From positions 19,249,614-19,313,613 of the forward strand of contig NC_065549.1 in the NCBI RefSeq assembly GCF_022605725.1: a stretch of 64,000 nt of DNA, in the 5' to 3' direction. The DNA is from Anthonomus grandis grandis. Taxonomy: Eukaryota; Arthropoda; Insecta; Coleoptera; Curculionidae. The translations under genes were made by a program, and so were the position numbers. This document shows, piece after piece, positions 33,020-44,577 of the stretch. Position 1 is the first letter of the stretch; the number at the start of each line of letters is the position of its first letter. The notes under the pieces were generated by a model that had not been told where the DNA came from, ran no database searches, and was given only the letters and a program-made list of their open reading frames with translations.

Positions 33020-33483
33020 ATGTCAACGCTACCGGATCTAGAACAACAAAAATCCTTTAAATACCTTGAAGAAGTTGAAACTGTGGCCCAAGACATTTTA
33101 ACCTTAAAAGAGGAAAAACTAGAACTTGCAAATGCTCAAAACAAATACAGAGAAGCCCTAAGGGCATTAGAGCAGGTTTATGAGCGAACCAGCTGGATTC
33201 AAGTTGGTTCAATTTATGTTGAAAGACCTACTCAGGAATGTAAACATATCCTGAAGCAAGGTACATCTTTAAGCATTTTTTATTTTCTGTAAATAAGTTT
33301 TATCTAACTTTTTTAGAGCTAACTAATGCTGAACAAGGTGTTAAGGATCTTCATGAAGAAATAAAAACAAAAGTTCACCAGTTACGAGATCTTGAACATG
33401 AACCCCGTCTAGAGGGATTTGCCCTGAAACCAATTTCTTTGACAGAAGCTAAGGCTCTACACAAAGCATTTGGAGAATCTTAA
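33020..33483 (+). CDS. PDRG1: PDRG1, prefoldin-like protein, two exons
   Basis: Exons are 33020-33260 and 33317-33483, with a 56-bp GT-AG intron. The product is 135 residues, close to the 133 of vertebrate PDRG1. The N-terminal helix has VETVAQDILTLKEEKLEL and NKYREALRALEQ. A beta-hairpin region WIQVGSIYVERPTQECKHIL follows, then the second helix (GVKDLHEEIKTKVHQLRDLE) and the conserved tail LEGFALKPISLTEAKAL. PDRG1 is a beta-type prefoldin subunit found in the R2TP/prefoldin-like co-chaperone that assists assembly of RNA polymerases and other complexes. The start codon chosen is the first ATG after the AT-rich flank. NUDT2 begins 148 bp downstream on the same strand. Confidence 0.88.
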
Positions 33484-33631
33484 CATTGTATGATAAATAG
33501 AAAAATAATTAATACTAGTGGCAACCCTGTTCAAATCTTGTTTATTTTCTAGTTGCAAGTATTGCAACATTTCTACTTAGTTATTACAAGGGGAAACGAG
33601 GATCATTTATTATAATTAAACTAAAAACAAA

Positions 33632-36600
33632 ATGGGGAAGGTTGCAGCTGGACTTGTAGTGTTTAGGAGAGTTGCTGAAAAGATTGAATATTTGCTCTTG
33701 CAAACTTCCTATGGAATTCATCATTGGACCCCACCAAAAGGTAATCAGAAGTTATCATTGTAAATTTAAAACCTATTATTATAAATTTAAAGCAATTACA
33801 TGGTAATAGATAAAACATTTTGTGCAATTTATAACAGCCTTTTACTTACATTAAAGTATTTGGAGAGCTAGGTAGTAATTTTGATTTTAATGATAAATTG
33901 TGTACTTCAGATTATTTAATGAAATTTGAATAAAATCTTAATATCCATATATCAAAATAATTAACATTAAGTTCCTATATAATATATAGCCGAAGTCTAT
34001 ATATTTAAATTATTAAAAAACAAATGTCAAGTACATTTAGGCCATTGCCAAATAGTAAGTTTTTGTTTTTCTTGAAAACAAGGTGTTTTAATTATCTCAG
34101 AAATCATAAGTCACAAAGAACCTGAAATTTTGCAATTGTCGATAGCTCGATATGCGATGCTCTCTAGAAATATATCTTTGGTCTCTCCATTAAACTTATT
34201 AAGGTAATTAAAGACATAATTATATTGCTGCTTACAAAACTTTTAAATATTTCCTTTAAAGAAAACACTTTTCCATGTTATCTAAAACAGGCAATCATAA
34301 TTCTTATCTTTAAAAAGGGAAATAAAAAGGATGTTTCTACCTACCGCCCAATCTCCTTGCTCCCAGCCTTTGCAAAGGTATAAGAAAAATGTATAACTTC
34401 TAGAATGGTGTTGTATCTGAAGGCAAATACACTTTTAGGGGAGGAGCAGTTTGGATTCAGGAAGGGCCAAAACACTGTTGTGAATTTTAATTTTTCACTT
34501 TTTTTGTAGGGCATAATTGAGGGGGTCAGAAGCCAAGGGGTCCAAGTCGAGTTTTTTTCAATATTGAGTTAAGTGCAGAAATCAAAACTTAATATATACA
34601 TTTACTTGGTGGCAAAGAAATCCAAGCATAAAACAAGTCTTAATGGCTCCATCTATAAATAAGAAAATGTACTACTTACCATATCTTAACAGTTGTTTAG
34701 AGCTAAACGGGTCCAAGTATACTTGGATCCATTTGCAGCCAAGGAAACTGTTATATTCTGTTGATTACTAATGATTTTGTCAGTGTCAGTTGTCATACTA
34801 AAATAGTGAAAAATAGTGATCGAAGTGCATTTTTAATTTCAAAATGCTTACATCAGATGATGAAAGAAGTAAGTAGTTATTGTAGCAAGAAAAATTTCTA
34901 TTTAAAATAAAAATTAAGGTACATATTTTATGATATCAATTTTTTAAGGTTATGATAATACAAATTGAGTTTTCTTTTCATTATAGCATTACAAATTCAT
35001 ATGGAACTAAGAACATAATCATAATAATTGCATTTTTTTCGTTATTATTTAAATACCTACAACAGATTTTATTAAAATGACTCTTTTTCAGAGCCATTCT
35101 CAGACAACTCTGATATAGATGGAGATTATGTTCCAAGTAGCAGTGGTGGCGATGATGCTGAAGTGCAAAACTTGAATGAAGCTGGGAATGGGAAGTCCAG
35201 AAAAAGGGTTCGTAAAACTGCGACATGGAAAAGAAATTGTTTAAAAGTTCGAAGAAACAGTGGCCAGGAATACGTTGGTCGCAAGGGTGAACTACATCAT
35301 GCAAAATCTGTTAAGGCTTATGACCATACATGCAGATACAAGTGTACAGAAAATTTTATGGAGGAAGTTAGAAACACAATTTTTACTGATTATTGGAATC
35401 TTGGAAACAAAACTAATGGATGGGATCTACAGAGCACCTTTATTGCATCATACATACAAAATAATGCTCCAAAAATGCACTGTCTAAAAATCACCAGACA
35501 AAAGACTATTAGCACTGTGATAAAACTTCAAAATAAACGTGTATGCAAAGAGTTTTTTCTGAGAACTCTAGATATTAGCCGCAAACGGTTTTATAACGTC
35601 ACAAAGAAAAAGAAGGAGCCTGGAGTCGTCCAAACGGATCAAAGGGGAAGACATGTCCCTAGCAATAAAATAGACGATGAGTCTTTAAACTTAGCAAAAC
35701 AGCATATAAACTCATTCCCAAAATTTGTGAGTCATTATACTAGAAAAGACAATCCGAATCGCAAATATTTGTGTCCCGAGTTAAATGTAACAAAAATGTA
35801 CAAGCTATACAAAGAATTTTGTCACGAAAAAGAAGCCCGACCATTAAATCTGAGCAAATACCGCAACATTTTTAATACCCATTTCAACTTAGCTTTTCAC
35901 CGACCATATTCAGACACATGTACAAAGTGTGACACGTTCATTACTCAGAAAAATTCTTGTGATCCAGAATCTGAAGAGGGCTCCCGCGTTGCCAGAGAGC
36001 ATGATCGTCATTTACGTCAAGCTGAAGCAGCCAAAAATTTAAAAAACGCCGCCAAGGAATCAGCAAGACAGTGTCCAGAAAAACGTGCTATTTGTTTTGA
36101 TCTACAAAAAACCTTACCCTCTCCGCATTTGACATGCAGCAAAGTATATTATTTGCGCCAGCTATGGCACATCTAGGAATCCACGATTTATCATCCGGAA
36201 TTGGTAATATGTACATGTGGCATGAAGGTGAAGGGTCGAAAGGTTCTCAAGAAGTCATGTCATGTTTGATGAAGTATATTGAAAGTTTGCCAAAAACAGT
36301 GACCCACATCGATGCATTGAGTGATAACTGTGGTGGTCAAAACAAGAACAAGAACATAATAAAATTTTGGTTGTATATTGTGCAATTTACACATATCGAA
36401 AGTGTTGACCACCGTTTTTTGGTTTCGGGACATTCCTTTATGGAATGCGATCAAGATTTTGCCATTATTGAAAAACCAAAGAGACGGCTAACTCACGTTT
36501 TTATTCCCGATGATTGGGTTAATTTTATAGCAGGATTCAGTAGAAAATTTATTGTAGTAAAAATGCAGCCTGAGGATTTTTAATCTATATCTCCCATGGA

Positions 36601-38391
36601 CAACATCATGAAATCAAATCTTACAGGAATAAGTAAAATGCAATGGCTACATTTCAAAAAAAAGTATCCAATGAAACTTTTTTATAAAGAAGTTTATAAT
36701 AGTGATTTTCCATTTGAAGAAATGGATCTTTCTAAAAAAACTGCCTTGCGTGGTAGACCTTCAAATTCTTCTACCTGCTCTATATGACAGTCCTCCAAAA
36801 ATAAAATTAGCAAAATTCAATAACTTGATGCAGCTTCTACCATATGTACCACCAATACACCATGATTTCTATAAGTCGTTGAATCCAGGACAGACGTTGA
36901 ATGCAGGCCATCAAACAAACGGGCGAAACGATGAAGATTATACTCTCGGTGACATGATTGAATCGGATGATGATTAATATTAATACAAAACTTTCTGTCT
37001 ATTTTTTATTAAAGTCTATTCTATTATTTGAGAATTTTTATTACCTATCGAGTTACCTATCTACAAAAATAAATGATTATGTGGCATTTTTTCAAAATTG
37101 TTCCAACACCCGTGTACCATAGTACGGCCCTGTGAATAAAATAAAGCTCAAACATTTTTCAAATCCATCCTAAATTATAAGTATAAGCAAAACAAAAAAT
37201 TTGCAGTACATAACTCATGCATTTTAGGGTTCTAAATTTTTTAATAAGTAAAAATATTTAAAATTGAAATTTCTTAATATTTACGTTTTGGTACTTGGAC
37301 CCCTTGGCTTCTGACCCCCTCAATTATACGTTTATCTTTGGCCGGAACTTTTTGCACACACCTGTAAGTGATTTTTGGTATATCAACTTCTTTTGACGGG
37401 TTCTACAGGGTGTTAAAAAAAGTGACTCAACTTTGAAACCCTGCATACTTATTATTTTGCAACAAATATGATAAAAACTAAATGACATTCAAAAGACAAC
37501 ATATAAAATTTCATGAAGAAAATTAAAAGAGTAAAATCACTTTTTATAAAGATGCTTTATGACTTTTTTCTAGATTACTTCTCACCAGTAATTCGGTAAT
37601 ATTTAAAGGCATATCCTTTTGAAAAAATGTTCTTGCGTGTTGAGAATAATGTTTCACCACTTCTAGTAATGACATTGTCTCAGAGCGCTTGTCACCATTT
37701 GTACAGAACAAAACTGGGTTCTTTTTTACAAACACGACTAGTGCCAAAATACAAAGATGAAGTTGTTAGAATATTTAAGTGGAATGTTCCTTGACCGATA
37801 TGTGCTATAAGGAAGAATATAATTTAGAGAAAGTAGTTTTAGGAAAGGAAAAAACTCTTATTATTATTCTTATTTGACGTTTGATTTATTATAACTTTTT
37901 GAAAATTATAAATTTTACTAAATGGAGATTTATATGGCTTTGAGAGATTGATTGTATAAATTGGAATCACTTTTTTATTTATTTCATTCTTTACTTTTAT
38001 AATACTGGTATTTAGTGTATATTTTGAGAAAATATATTTTTTTTATTTTACATATATGTATATAAACATTTTTTAAGGTCACGTGGATCCAGGAGAATCC
38101 GACATAGAAACAGCCTATCGAGAAACTGTTGAAGAGGCCGGACTACAGGAATCTGACCTTAAAGTTTTCGAGGATACCAAAACGACCTTAAATTATGAGG
38201 TTAAAGGAAAACCAAAAATTGTGCACTACTGGTTAGCAGAACTAATTAATCCTTCTGCCCAAGTTAAGCTGTCCCATGAACATCAAGATTTAAGGTGGCT
38301 AGGCTTAAAAGAAGCATGCGAATTAGCTGGATATGCTGACATGCAGCAAGTTTTGGTAAATTATGATAATTACTTAAAGAAAAATAATTAA
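33632..38391 (+). CDS. NUDT2: NUDT2, Ap4A hydrolase, two exons
   Basis: Exons are 33632-33740 and 38078-38391; phase is kept and the product is 140 residues. NUDT2 cleaves diadenosine tetraphosphate asymmetrically to AMP and ATP. Exon 1 encodes MGKVAAGLVVFRRV and GIHHWTPPKG. Exon 2 continues HVDPGESDIETAYRETVEEA. Together they give a perfect Nudix box, G-x5-E-x7-RE-x2-EE-x-G-L. The intron interrupts the first Gly codon of the box. LSHEHQDLRWLGLKEACELA in the C-terminal part matches the family. The 4.3-kb intron holds a LINE scrap and a complete DNA transposon. Donor GTAATC, acceptor TTTAAG. Confidence 0.95.
34207..34497 (+). pseudogene. LINE reverse transcriptase scrap in the NUDT2 intron
   Basis: In shifting plus-strand frames: IIILIFKKGNKKDVSTYRPI, SLLPAFAKV and LGEEQFGFRKGQNTVV, the first two conserved blocks of a LINE reverse transcriptase. 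It stops abruptly just before the Sola-like element. Confidence 0.7.
34519..37321 (+). mobile_element. Sola-like DNA transposon in the NUDT2 intron
   Basis: The 2803-bp element has perfect or near-perfect inverted ends of about 29 bp beginning GAGGGGGTCAGAAGCCAAGG. AATT flanks both sides (34515-34518, 37322-37325), consistent with a 4-bp target duplication. One transposase-like gene lies in the same direction as NUDT2. The superfamily name is my inference from the 4-bp duplication and the protein pattern. Confidence 0.85.
34844..36977 (+). pseudogene. Sola-like (RNase H-fold) transposase, three lesions
   Basis: A short exon 1 (34844-34868, MLTSDDER) with a GTAAGT donor splices in phase to exon 2 at 35092 after TTTCAG. 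The N-terminal part is acidic then basic (KSRKRVRKTATWKRN). A middle region has YRPYS-like HRPYSDTCTKCD, a Cys pair likely binding zinc. Candidate catalytic Asp residues are in CFDLQKTLPSPH, IDALSDNCGGQNKNKN and GHSFMECDQDFA. Lesions are a frameshift near 36165, an in-frame TAA at about 36581-36583, and a frameshift near 36760. The acidic tail ends IESDDD. Homologues are widespread, mostly unnamed insect proteins. Confidence 0.75.
37326..38077. other. NUDT2 intron, distal part
   Basis: AT-rich intron. A lone CTACAGGGTGTTAAAAAAAG at about 37405 looks like one end of a Tc1/mariner MITE with no partner found. The minus-strand frame 37544-37747 matches nothing I know. Confidence 0.35.
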
Positions 38392-38452
38392 ACAAATTGT
38401 TAACTATAAGAGTTATATAATAAACATGTTTAAGTAATATGAAATTTTAAGT

Positions 38453-41400
38453 TTATTTAAAACTGTGCAAGTGTACAACGGCTTTCTCAGTGCTTGTTCC
38501 TTGACCGCTACAAATTTGATTGTCCTTCTGTGGACCAGCTTCACAGTTGATTGGACTGGTTATCTAGAAAGATATTGAAATTATAACGTAAAGCAGTGTA
38601 AATAGTTTTTAATTATTGTCAGTTAGTATAAAGGACATAAATATTTAGGCATAAATTAAATATCTTTTGAGCGACATCCAGCAAAAAAAATTAAGCAAAT
38701 TTATTTTTTAGTGTGACTTCCTAAAAACACAATGTTTTTAGGGGTTCCCTACACAGATGTTAACATCTTAAGATTAACAATACTGTCAGTGAATGGATCA
38801 GTGATCACTGACTCATCCATCACTGATGGAACGAATTGGGTACCTAAAGCTACAATATTGTGCCTTATTTTGTTTAATTTCTATATGAATAACCTAATTA
38901 TTCTTTATATGTACAAAATCAATTTATTTATTGTTGCTGCTGAATTTGGTGATTGAATTTTTTTCTATACAGGTTGTTCCATTGATCATGTTACAAACTT
39001 CTAGACTACATAGAAAACGTCAAAAAAAAGACTAGTTCATATGAACATGGGTCCAGAAATGCTTCAGGGAGCTAGATCTCTTTGAAGATAACCTTTAAAA
39101 CTATAGTTTTCGTTTTATAGATTCGGAACTGTTTTAGCTACTGCAATCAATTTTGAGAAATAAATTATGTTTAGTACGTTTATCCTTTTTAACCTAATAA
39201 ACAAAAATTATTGTAAGCAGGGGCGTGCGAACCAAGGGGAGCATTGGGTAAATTTAACCCCATTTCTCTAAGCATTCAATTTCTGCCCTTTTGTACGTCA
39301 GATTATGATATTCTTATCGATTTTGCATAAAAAAGATGCTCTCAGTAAAAATCGCTAAATATCACCGTTAAACTGTCACAACTGTCTTAAAAAAAGTTAA
39401 GGTAGCACTTGATTAATTTGGTAGTAAATTAACTTAAGGCATTTTAAAATGATTTTATTAATGCCGGAACCTTCTTAACATGCACTATAGCTTTTCGGAA
39501 AATGAACTTTAGCATTATTAATAAAGTAATTAATTTTGGTGTTGTATCTTAATTTATTTTAGTCAATTTTTACAAAAACGGTGATATTTAGCGATTTTTG
39601 CTAAGAGCACCTTTTTTTTATGCACAAGGCATAGCAGCATCATAATCTGATAATTCGTTTTAAAAATGGCCATTGCTGATATGCTTATTATTACATTTTA
39701 TGCCAATCTATTCCCATATTTACGATTTAGTAATCAACTTTGTACTGTTTTTATCAGAAAAATCTGGAAAAGACAGAGTTTTCATTACCATACAACGTCT
39801 ACTGCCTAGAGGAACTCCAGGCACTTTGGTCGTGACCAATGAAACACGCAACGGTAGTTCGATGATTGATTAAAAATGGGCAAAAATTGAAGTCTTAGAT
39901 AAATGGGGTTAAATTTCCCCCTGATTTCCACGCCTCTGGTTAAAATTATTTTTGTTTAGTAAGTTCAAAAGAATAAACGTACTACCAATAATTTATGTCT
40001 CAACATTGTTTGCGGTAGCTGAAGTAGTTACAAAGCTATAAAACGAAAACTATAGTTTTTAAAGGTTATCTTCAAAGAGCTCCAGCTCCCTGAGGAAGCA
40101 TTTCCGGACCTTTGTTATGAACTATTCTTTTTTTTTTACGTTTTTTATCTACCCTAGAAGTTTGTAACATGATCAACGGAACACCCTGTATATACATAAT
40201 TATAAAGCGTTGATTGCCTGAAGTTTTTGGCAAATACGGATGTCAGAACTAGTTGCAAGTTCAATGTAAAAAAGAGTAGATTAGTCCTTCTGTACTAATT
40301 TTTGTACATATGCTAACACGTATTTAATAAACTTACTGAATTATTTTCTGCATACTCGCTTTGCAAAGCTTCCAAAAATTCAACTAGATCTTCTTCATCT
40401 GAAACAGAAGTATCCTGAGCAATTAATGTCTCCTGATTTTGCTTAAGAATCTGTTCCATGATATTTTTGACATCCCCTTTGCCTCTGAAAGTTATACAAA
40501 AGTAATGAATATAATTCTTACATTTAATAGTTTTCTTTTTTCAAGTAAGTCGTCGGTAAAATGGTACGTGGCTAGAGGCTATGTAGCACTTGTAAGTTGT
40601 GTTTACCACATATTTTTCATTGGACCAAAAAATCTATCAACATTATCTACTATAGCCCATTGTTTGCTTTTAAAATTGTACTGAAAACACCTTTTTGTAA
40701 TGCATAATAATAATAATACAAATTATTTATCAATAATATAATGGAAAAATTAATTACTTTATAAATTCAGTAAATTATATTAAAACATAATGTGAAATAG
40801 GGTCAGGCACAATAACTTAGATAGAATTAAATATAATAAGCAACATAAAACAAATAACGCAAGGGAAAACAATAAACACAAAACATTTAAGCCATAAGGA
40901 CTGGGGATAAAATTGTAAAAATTAAACACTATATACTATATAAACAGATTTTATTGATATAAGATACCAATAAGATATAGTAGGACATTCTGAGTTATAT
41001 GCAACGTAGCAATCAGTATAAGTAACAAGATAAATCTTACTTTTTAATTCCTGTTCTTTTAAGAGAAGGCGCTATAGCGGCATCAATTTGGAAGGTTCTC
41101 AGTTTGTCCATGTAAAAATTCAACTTGTTTAATTGACAATCCAATCGTCTGAGATTTTTTTCTAACCTTCGCTTTTTTTCTAACATCCTTAAGGCCACTA
41201 AAATTTAAATTTTTATATAGAGGATGTCCCATAAATATTGGTAAATAATTTAACAGCAGATTCTTTTTAAAACAAAAATGAGTTAAATTTTCCTAGTCCG
41301 AAAGTCAAATACAACTAAGATACGGGGTGATTAACTTTGAACTATTGCCATAAATTAAACTCAGTAACTTTTTAGATTTGATATAACTCAATTTTTTATG

Positions 41401-43557
41401 TATTATTGTATGTATTGTGTTGTCAGTTTTACTTAAAAAAGGTACAATTCAAAAATCTCGCTACGATTAACCCTTTTCGAGATATTTACATTTAAAGTTT
41501 TCAATGCACTCCAAAAAAAAACATTCATAAACTATTTAAATTGCTTTATTACACTTCGAATGAATGACCAAATACAAAAAATAAAAATTCTGAATATTTC
41601 CCAGTAAATGAACGGCATGACCTCCATTTGTACATTTTAAAATTCTTTTACTGAAAAATCGCCGAATCTTAAAACATAATTCTCAGCTGCAGCTAAGCAA
41701 TAAAAGGTAATAGGTAACGTTACTAGATGTATGAGTTTCAATTTTTATAACCACTCGTCAAAATAGCTGACAAGAACATAAGTCCTGACTACTACTTCTT
41801 AACTAGGAAAATAAAATTTTAACTTGAGCTCATTGAAAACTTTAAATGTAAATATCTGTAAAAGGGTGAATCGTACCGAGATTTTAAGGTGTAAAGGTTG
41901 CTAGCTTTATGACATCATTTTAAAAAAGGTTAATTTTAAGGTTTGACATAAAAAACCCATTATCCAAATATTGTTAAAAATGAAGAATAAATAAACTCAT
42001 GGGCCATGGCCAAAGTTCAAAAACAAAAAAAAAATTACATTAAGTTTATCACCCTGTATCTTGGTTGTCTTCGGACTATAAAGATTTAACTTAACCTTAT
42101 TCTTTTTTAAAAATTAATCTGCTGTTAAGTAATTTACCATTATATATGGGACACCCTGTATATGTACCAGGATCAAAAATATGCCTGCAACAGAGGCGAT
42201 TGAAGATAAAATAAGTAATCCATACTGAAGATTTTTTACAATTCCATTAATATTAAAAAAAGATTGTGTTAGCTCATTTAGCAAATATTTTAAATTAATG
42301 CTATCGGAGATCAAGAATTATAATCGCTTATTACTTATTTATGACTCATTCCTAATAATGAAAAAACAAACCATGAATATTACAGAAAGCTACACAATAG
42401 AGTGTTTAGAACATCTTAGGAATGTCGTAAAACTTCTAGTAAAGCATTTCAGGAAAAAGTGTCTTTGAAATGGACATTCCTAGTATGTCCAAACTAAATA
42501 TTCCCAAAATATGACCTTTTAGAGTGCTTTCAGAATATTATTACAATTAAAATGTATATGAAAAACATTTATATGACATTAAAAAAAATTATAGACGGTT
42601 TAAAAGGAACCACAAATAAAAAATTTTATTTTACAGTCATATATATTTGCTTAAAAAACTTTTTCCAGTATCTGTATTTTCAAATTTTTCTTAATTTTTT
42701 TTTCGCGTAGTAACGTAATTCCAAATAAAAAAATCATTATTAAGATTAAAATTTATCAGAATTCACATACTTTTAATCGCCTTATTTTTTGTTATTAATT
42801 TCAATGTCTAATCAATTTTCTTCTGCTTTCCCATTTATTCCATTTATTAAAAAAAAATAAAGAAATTTCGTTTTCCTTTTTTTTAAGAAAACTTTTAGTT
42901 ATTTTAAAGTTAAGATCTTCATAAATCGCTTATAATATCCTAGCAGAAAGAAAGTTTATAATTCAGATCAAAATATATTTACAAAATTAATACATTCCTT
43001 CAATTAATAAAAACAAAATTTTCTATAATTATTAACTTTTTTGTATTTAAAATTTTATTTTATATACCTTTTATTTGAATTTTAAATTTTTCTAGAGTAA
43101 ACACAAATTTAAATACAAAATTCAATTTTTGTTTATTTAAAATAATGATTGGAATTCTTCTTTAATTCAATTAGTTGTTAAAAAGCTGGATGTTCTTTTT
43201 CAAAGCACTTCTCATAACTTTAAGAATATCCTCTATGTGACGAAAAGGAATTACGTAGCATTGGCTTAAAATAATAAGAATCTCAGGAAAATGCTTAAAA
43301 AATAAAAATAAGAATGACCCTTTTAGTAAAGTATCACTCACATAAGTGATCATAGAGATTATTTAATACTTACATTTTTTATCAGAAACGTTGTTCCTTA
43401 TGGCTTCTTCGCAAGTCGCAACTTGTTGCTCCCATTCGACTTGACGTTTTAATAAAACATCCTCTCTAGCCTCCAGATCTTTAATACTTTCCTCAATATG
43501 TTTGAAGTTTTTCTTTTTGCCTTGAAATATCTTTTTGATCCACGACATGACCATCAA
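38453..43557 (-). CDS. Divergent Snf7/CHMP4-like ESCRT-III protein, four exons
   Basis: The minus-strand exons are 43557-43374, 41197-41041, 40484-40337 and 38563-38453. They total 600 nt, 199 residues, with phase kept at each GT-AG junction. The N-terminus MSWIKKIFQGKKKN resembles the amphipathic, basic start of CHMP4. Long helices follow: HIEESIKDLEAREDVLLKRQ, then LALRMLEKKRRLEKNLRRLD and QLNKLNFYMDKLRTFQ. An acidic C-terminal helix (SVSDEEDLVEFLEALQSEY) corresponds to the autoinhibitory, Vps4-binding end. Snf7-type proteins polymerise on membranes for budding and abscission. The core between helices 3 and 4 is shorter than in canonical CHMP4, so this may be a fast-evolving paralogue. The start may be the Met at 43551. 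Confidence 0.72.
38735..38955 (+). pseudogene. LINE reverse transcriptase scrap in Snf7-like intron 3
   Basis: The plus strand reads VPKATILCLILFNFYMNNLI, a degraded VPQGTILGP box, then soon ends before the MITE at 38970. Confidence 0.55.
38970..40188. mobile_element. Long-armed Tc1/mariner-type MITE
   Basis: The ends are CAGGTTGTTCCATTGATCAT and, inverted at the right, CAGGGTGTTCCGTTGATCAT, flanked by TA (38968-38969, 40189-40190). The arms are about 165 bp or more. The centre is filled by a second inverted-repeat unit. It lies in intron 3 of the Snf7-like gene. Confidence 0.88.
39219..39938. mobile_element. Second palindromic MITE nested in the first
   Basis: Left end CAGGGGCGTGCGAACCAAGG, and the right end inverted reads CAGAGGCGTGGAAATCAGGG. 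Shared inner segments are AAATTTAACCCCATTT and a block around CGGTGATATTTAGCGATTTT with its inverse near 39355. The CAG(G/A)GGCGTG start resembles hAT ends, but the expected 8-bp duplication is not evident. Confidence 0.7.
41220..42158. mobile_element. Tc1/mariner-type MITE in Snf7-like intron 1
   Basis: Left end GAGGATGTCCCATAAATATT, and right end inverted CAGGGTGTCCCATATATAAT, flanked by TA (41218-41219, 42159-42160). The inverted arms extend over 130 bp (GTTAAATTTTCCTAGTCCGA matches an inner right-arm segment) and further inverted blocks pair 41440-41520 with 41800-41900. No transposase. Confidence 0.85.
42161..43373. other. Snf7-like intron 1, proximal part
   Basis: AT-rich intron with no coding or repeat feature I can support. 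Confidence 0.4.
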
Positions 43558-44577
43558 TGATTATTTTTTGAAAAAAAAAAAGAAAAGAACACCAGAAACC
43601 ACACTATGATTTCAAAGTCAATTTCAAAATGTAATGAAAATTAAATACGCTATTTATTTCTGTTTAAATATGCTTACTAATGCCTTTATTATATGGCCTT
43701 AGCGTAAGTTGCAAAGAAAAACAAACATTTCAAAGATTTATTGGTGGATGTTTATTAAAGAGCAGGTTATGAATTATTAATAATTTCAATAAAATCAACA
43801 ATATTTTGATTATGTTACACTTTTGGGCTTTTCGAGATGTATATCTATACTGAATACTCATGACTTGGATACTTTTACTTATAAGAGTTGTTTTTGTGTG
43901 TATATACAGGGCGATTAGTATAATGCTATTAAATAAATTGTGCTTTTTATGAATATGTAATATTGAATGTCTTAAAAATTATACATTTATAAGTGGTTCT
44001 GAATATTCAGTTTGTTTCTTATGCTGAAGTTATATTACACATAAAATATATATTTAAATTATTTATTTCTCATTAGAAAAATCAACGTATAACCAAAAAA
44101 CTTATAATTAGAGTAATATTACAATTTATACGTTGTCGCTATAAAATAATACGCCATTTTCGATTTAAAACATATTAGTAGGTTGCCTGCAATATGGTCT
44201 CATTACATGTTCTCATCATAATGGGGAGAGAAAAACCGTAATTAGCTTGATAAAAGGGTATGCAAAAAATCTTTAATTGATTAAATGAAATCTATGACAA
44301 AAGAGCAGGAGAAAAACATACGCCATATAAAATTTTGAAAAACAATAACAATTTAAAGAATATTTAGGCCAGAGTGGTGAAAAATATGTTATCATTAATG
44401 GGTTATTCTTAAAAAATGACCGGATAATACTAGTACAAATGAAATTAAATAAATTCGTTTTAAAATGTGATTTTGATTAATAAATCCAATAAAAGTAAAT
44501 TAGTTTATAGAATGACCATAGCGGTCGAGCTGAATAAAATATATTTTGGCCAAATTTTCAAAAAAATTATTTGGGTG
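43558..44577. other. 5' flank of the Snf7-like gene, no other gene
   Basis: It should hold the promoter. A lone ACAGGGCGATTAGTATAATG at about 43907 resembles a transposon end without a partner. Nothing else recognised. Confidence 0.35.

Noticed and set aside
40580..40690. A possible extra exon of the Snf7-like gene (minus, reading DNVDRFFGPMKNM)
   Set aside because: In the phase set by the upstream donor it has two stops, and its downstream junction would create a stop, whereas direct splicing of 41041 to 40484 keeps phase.
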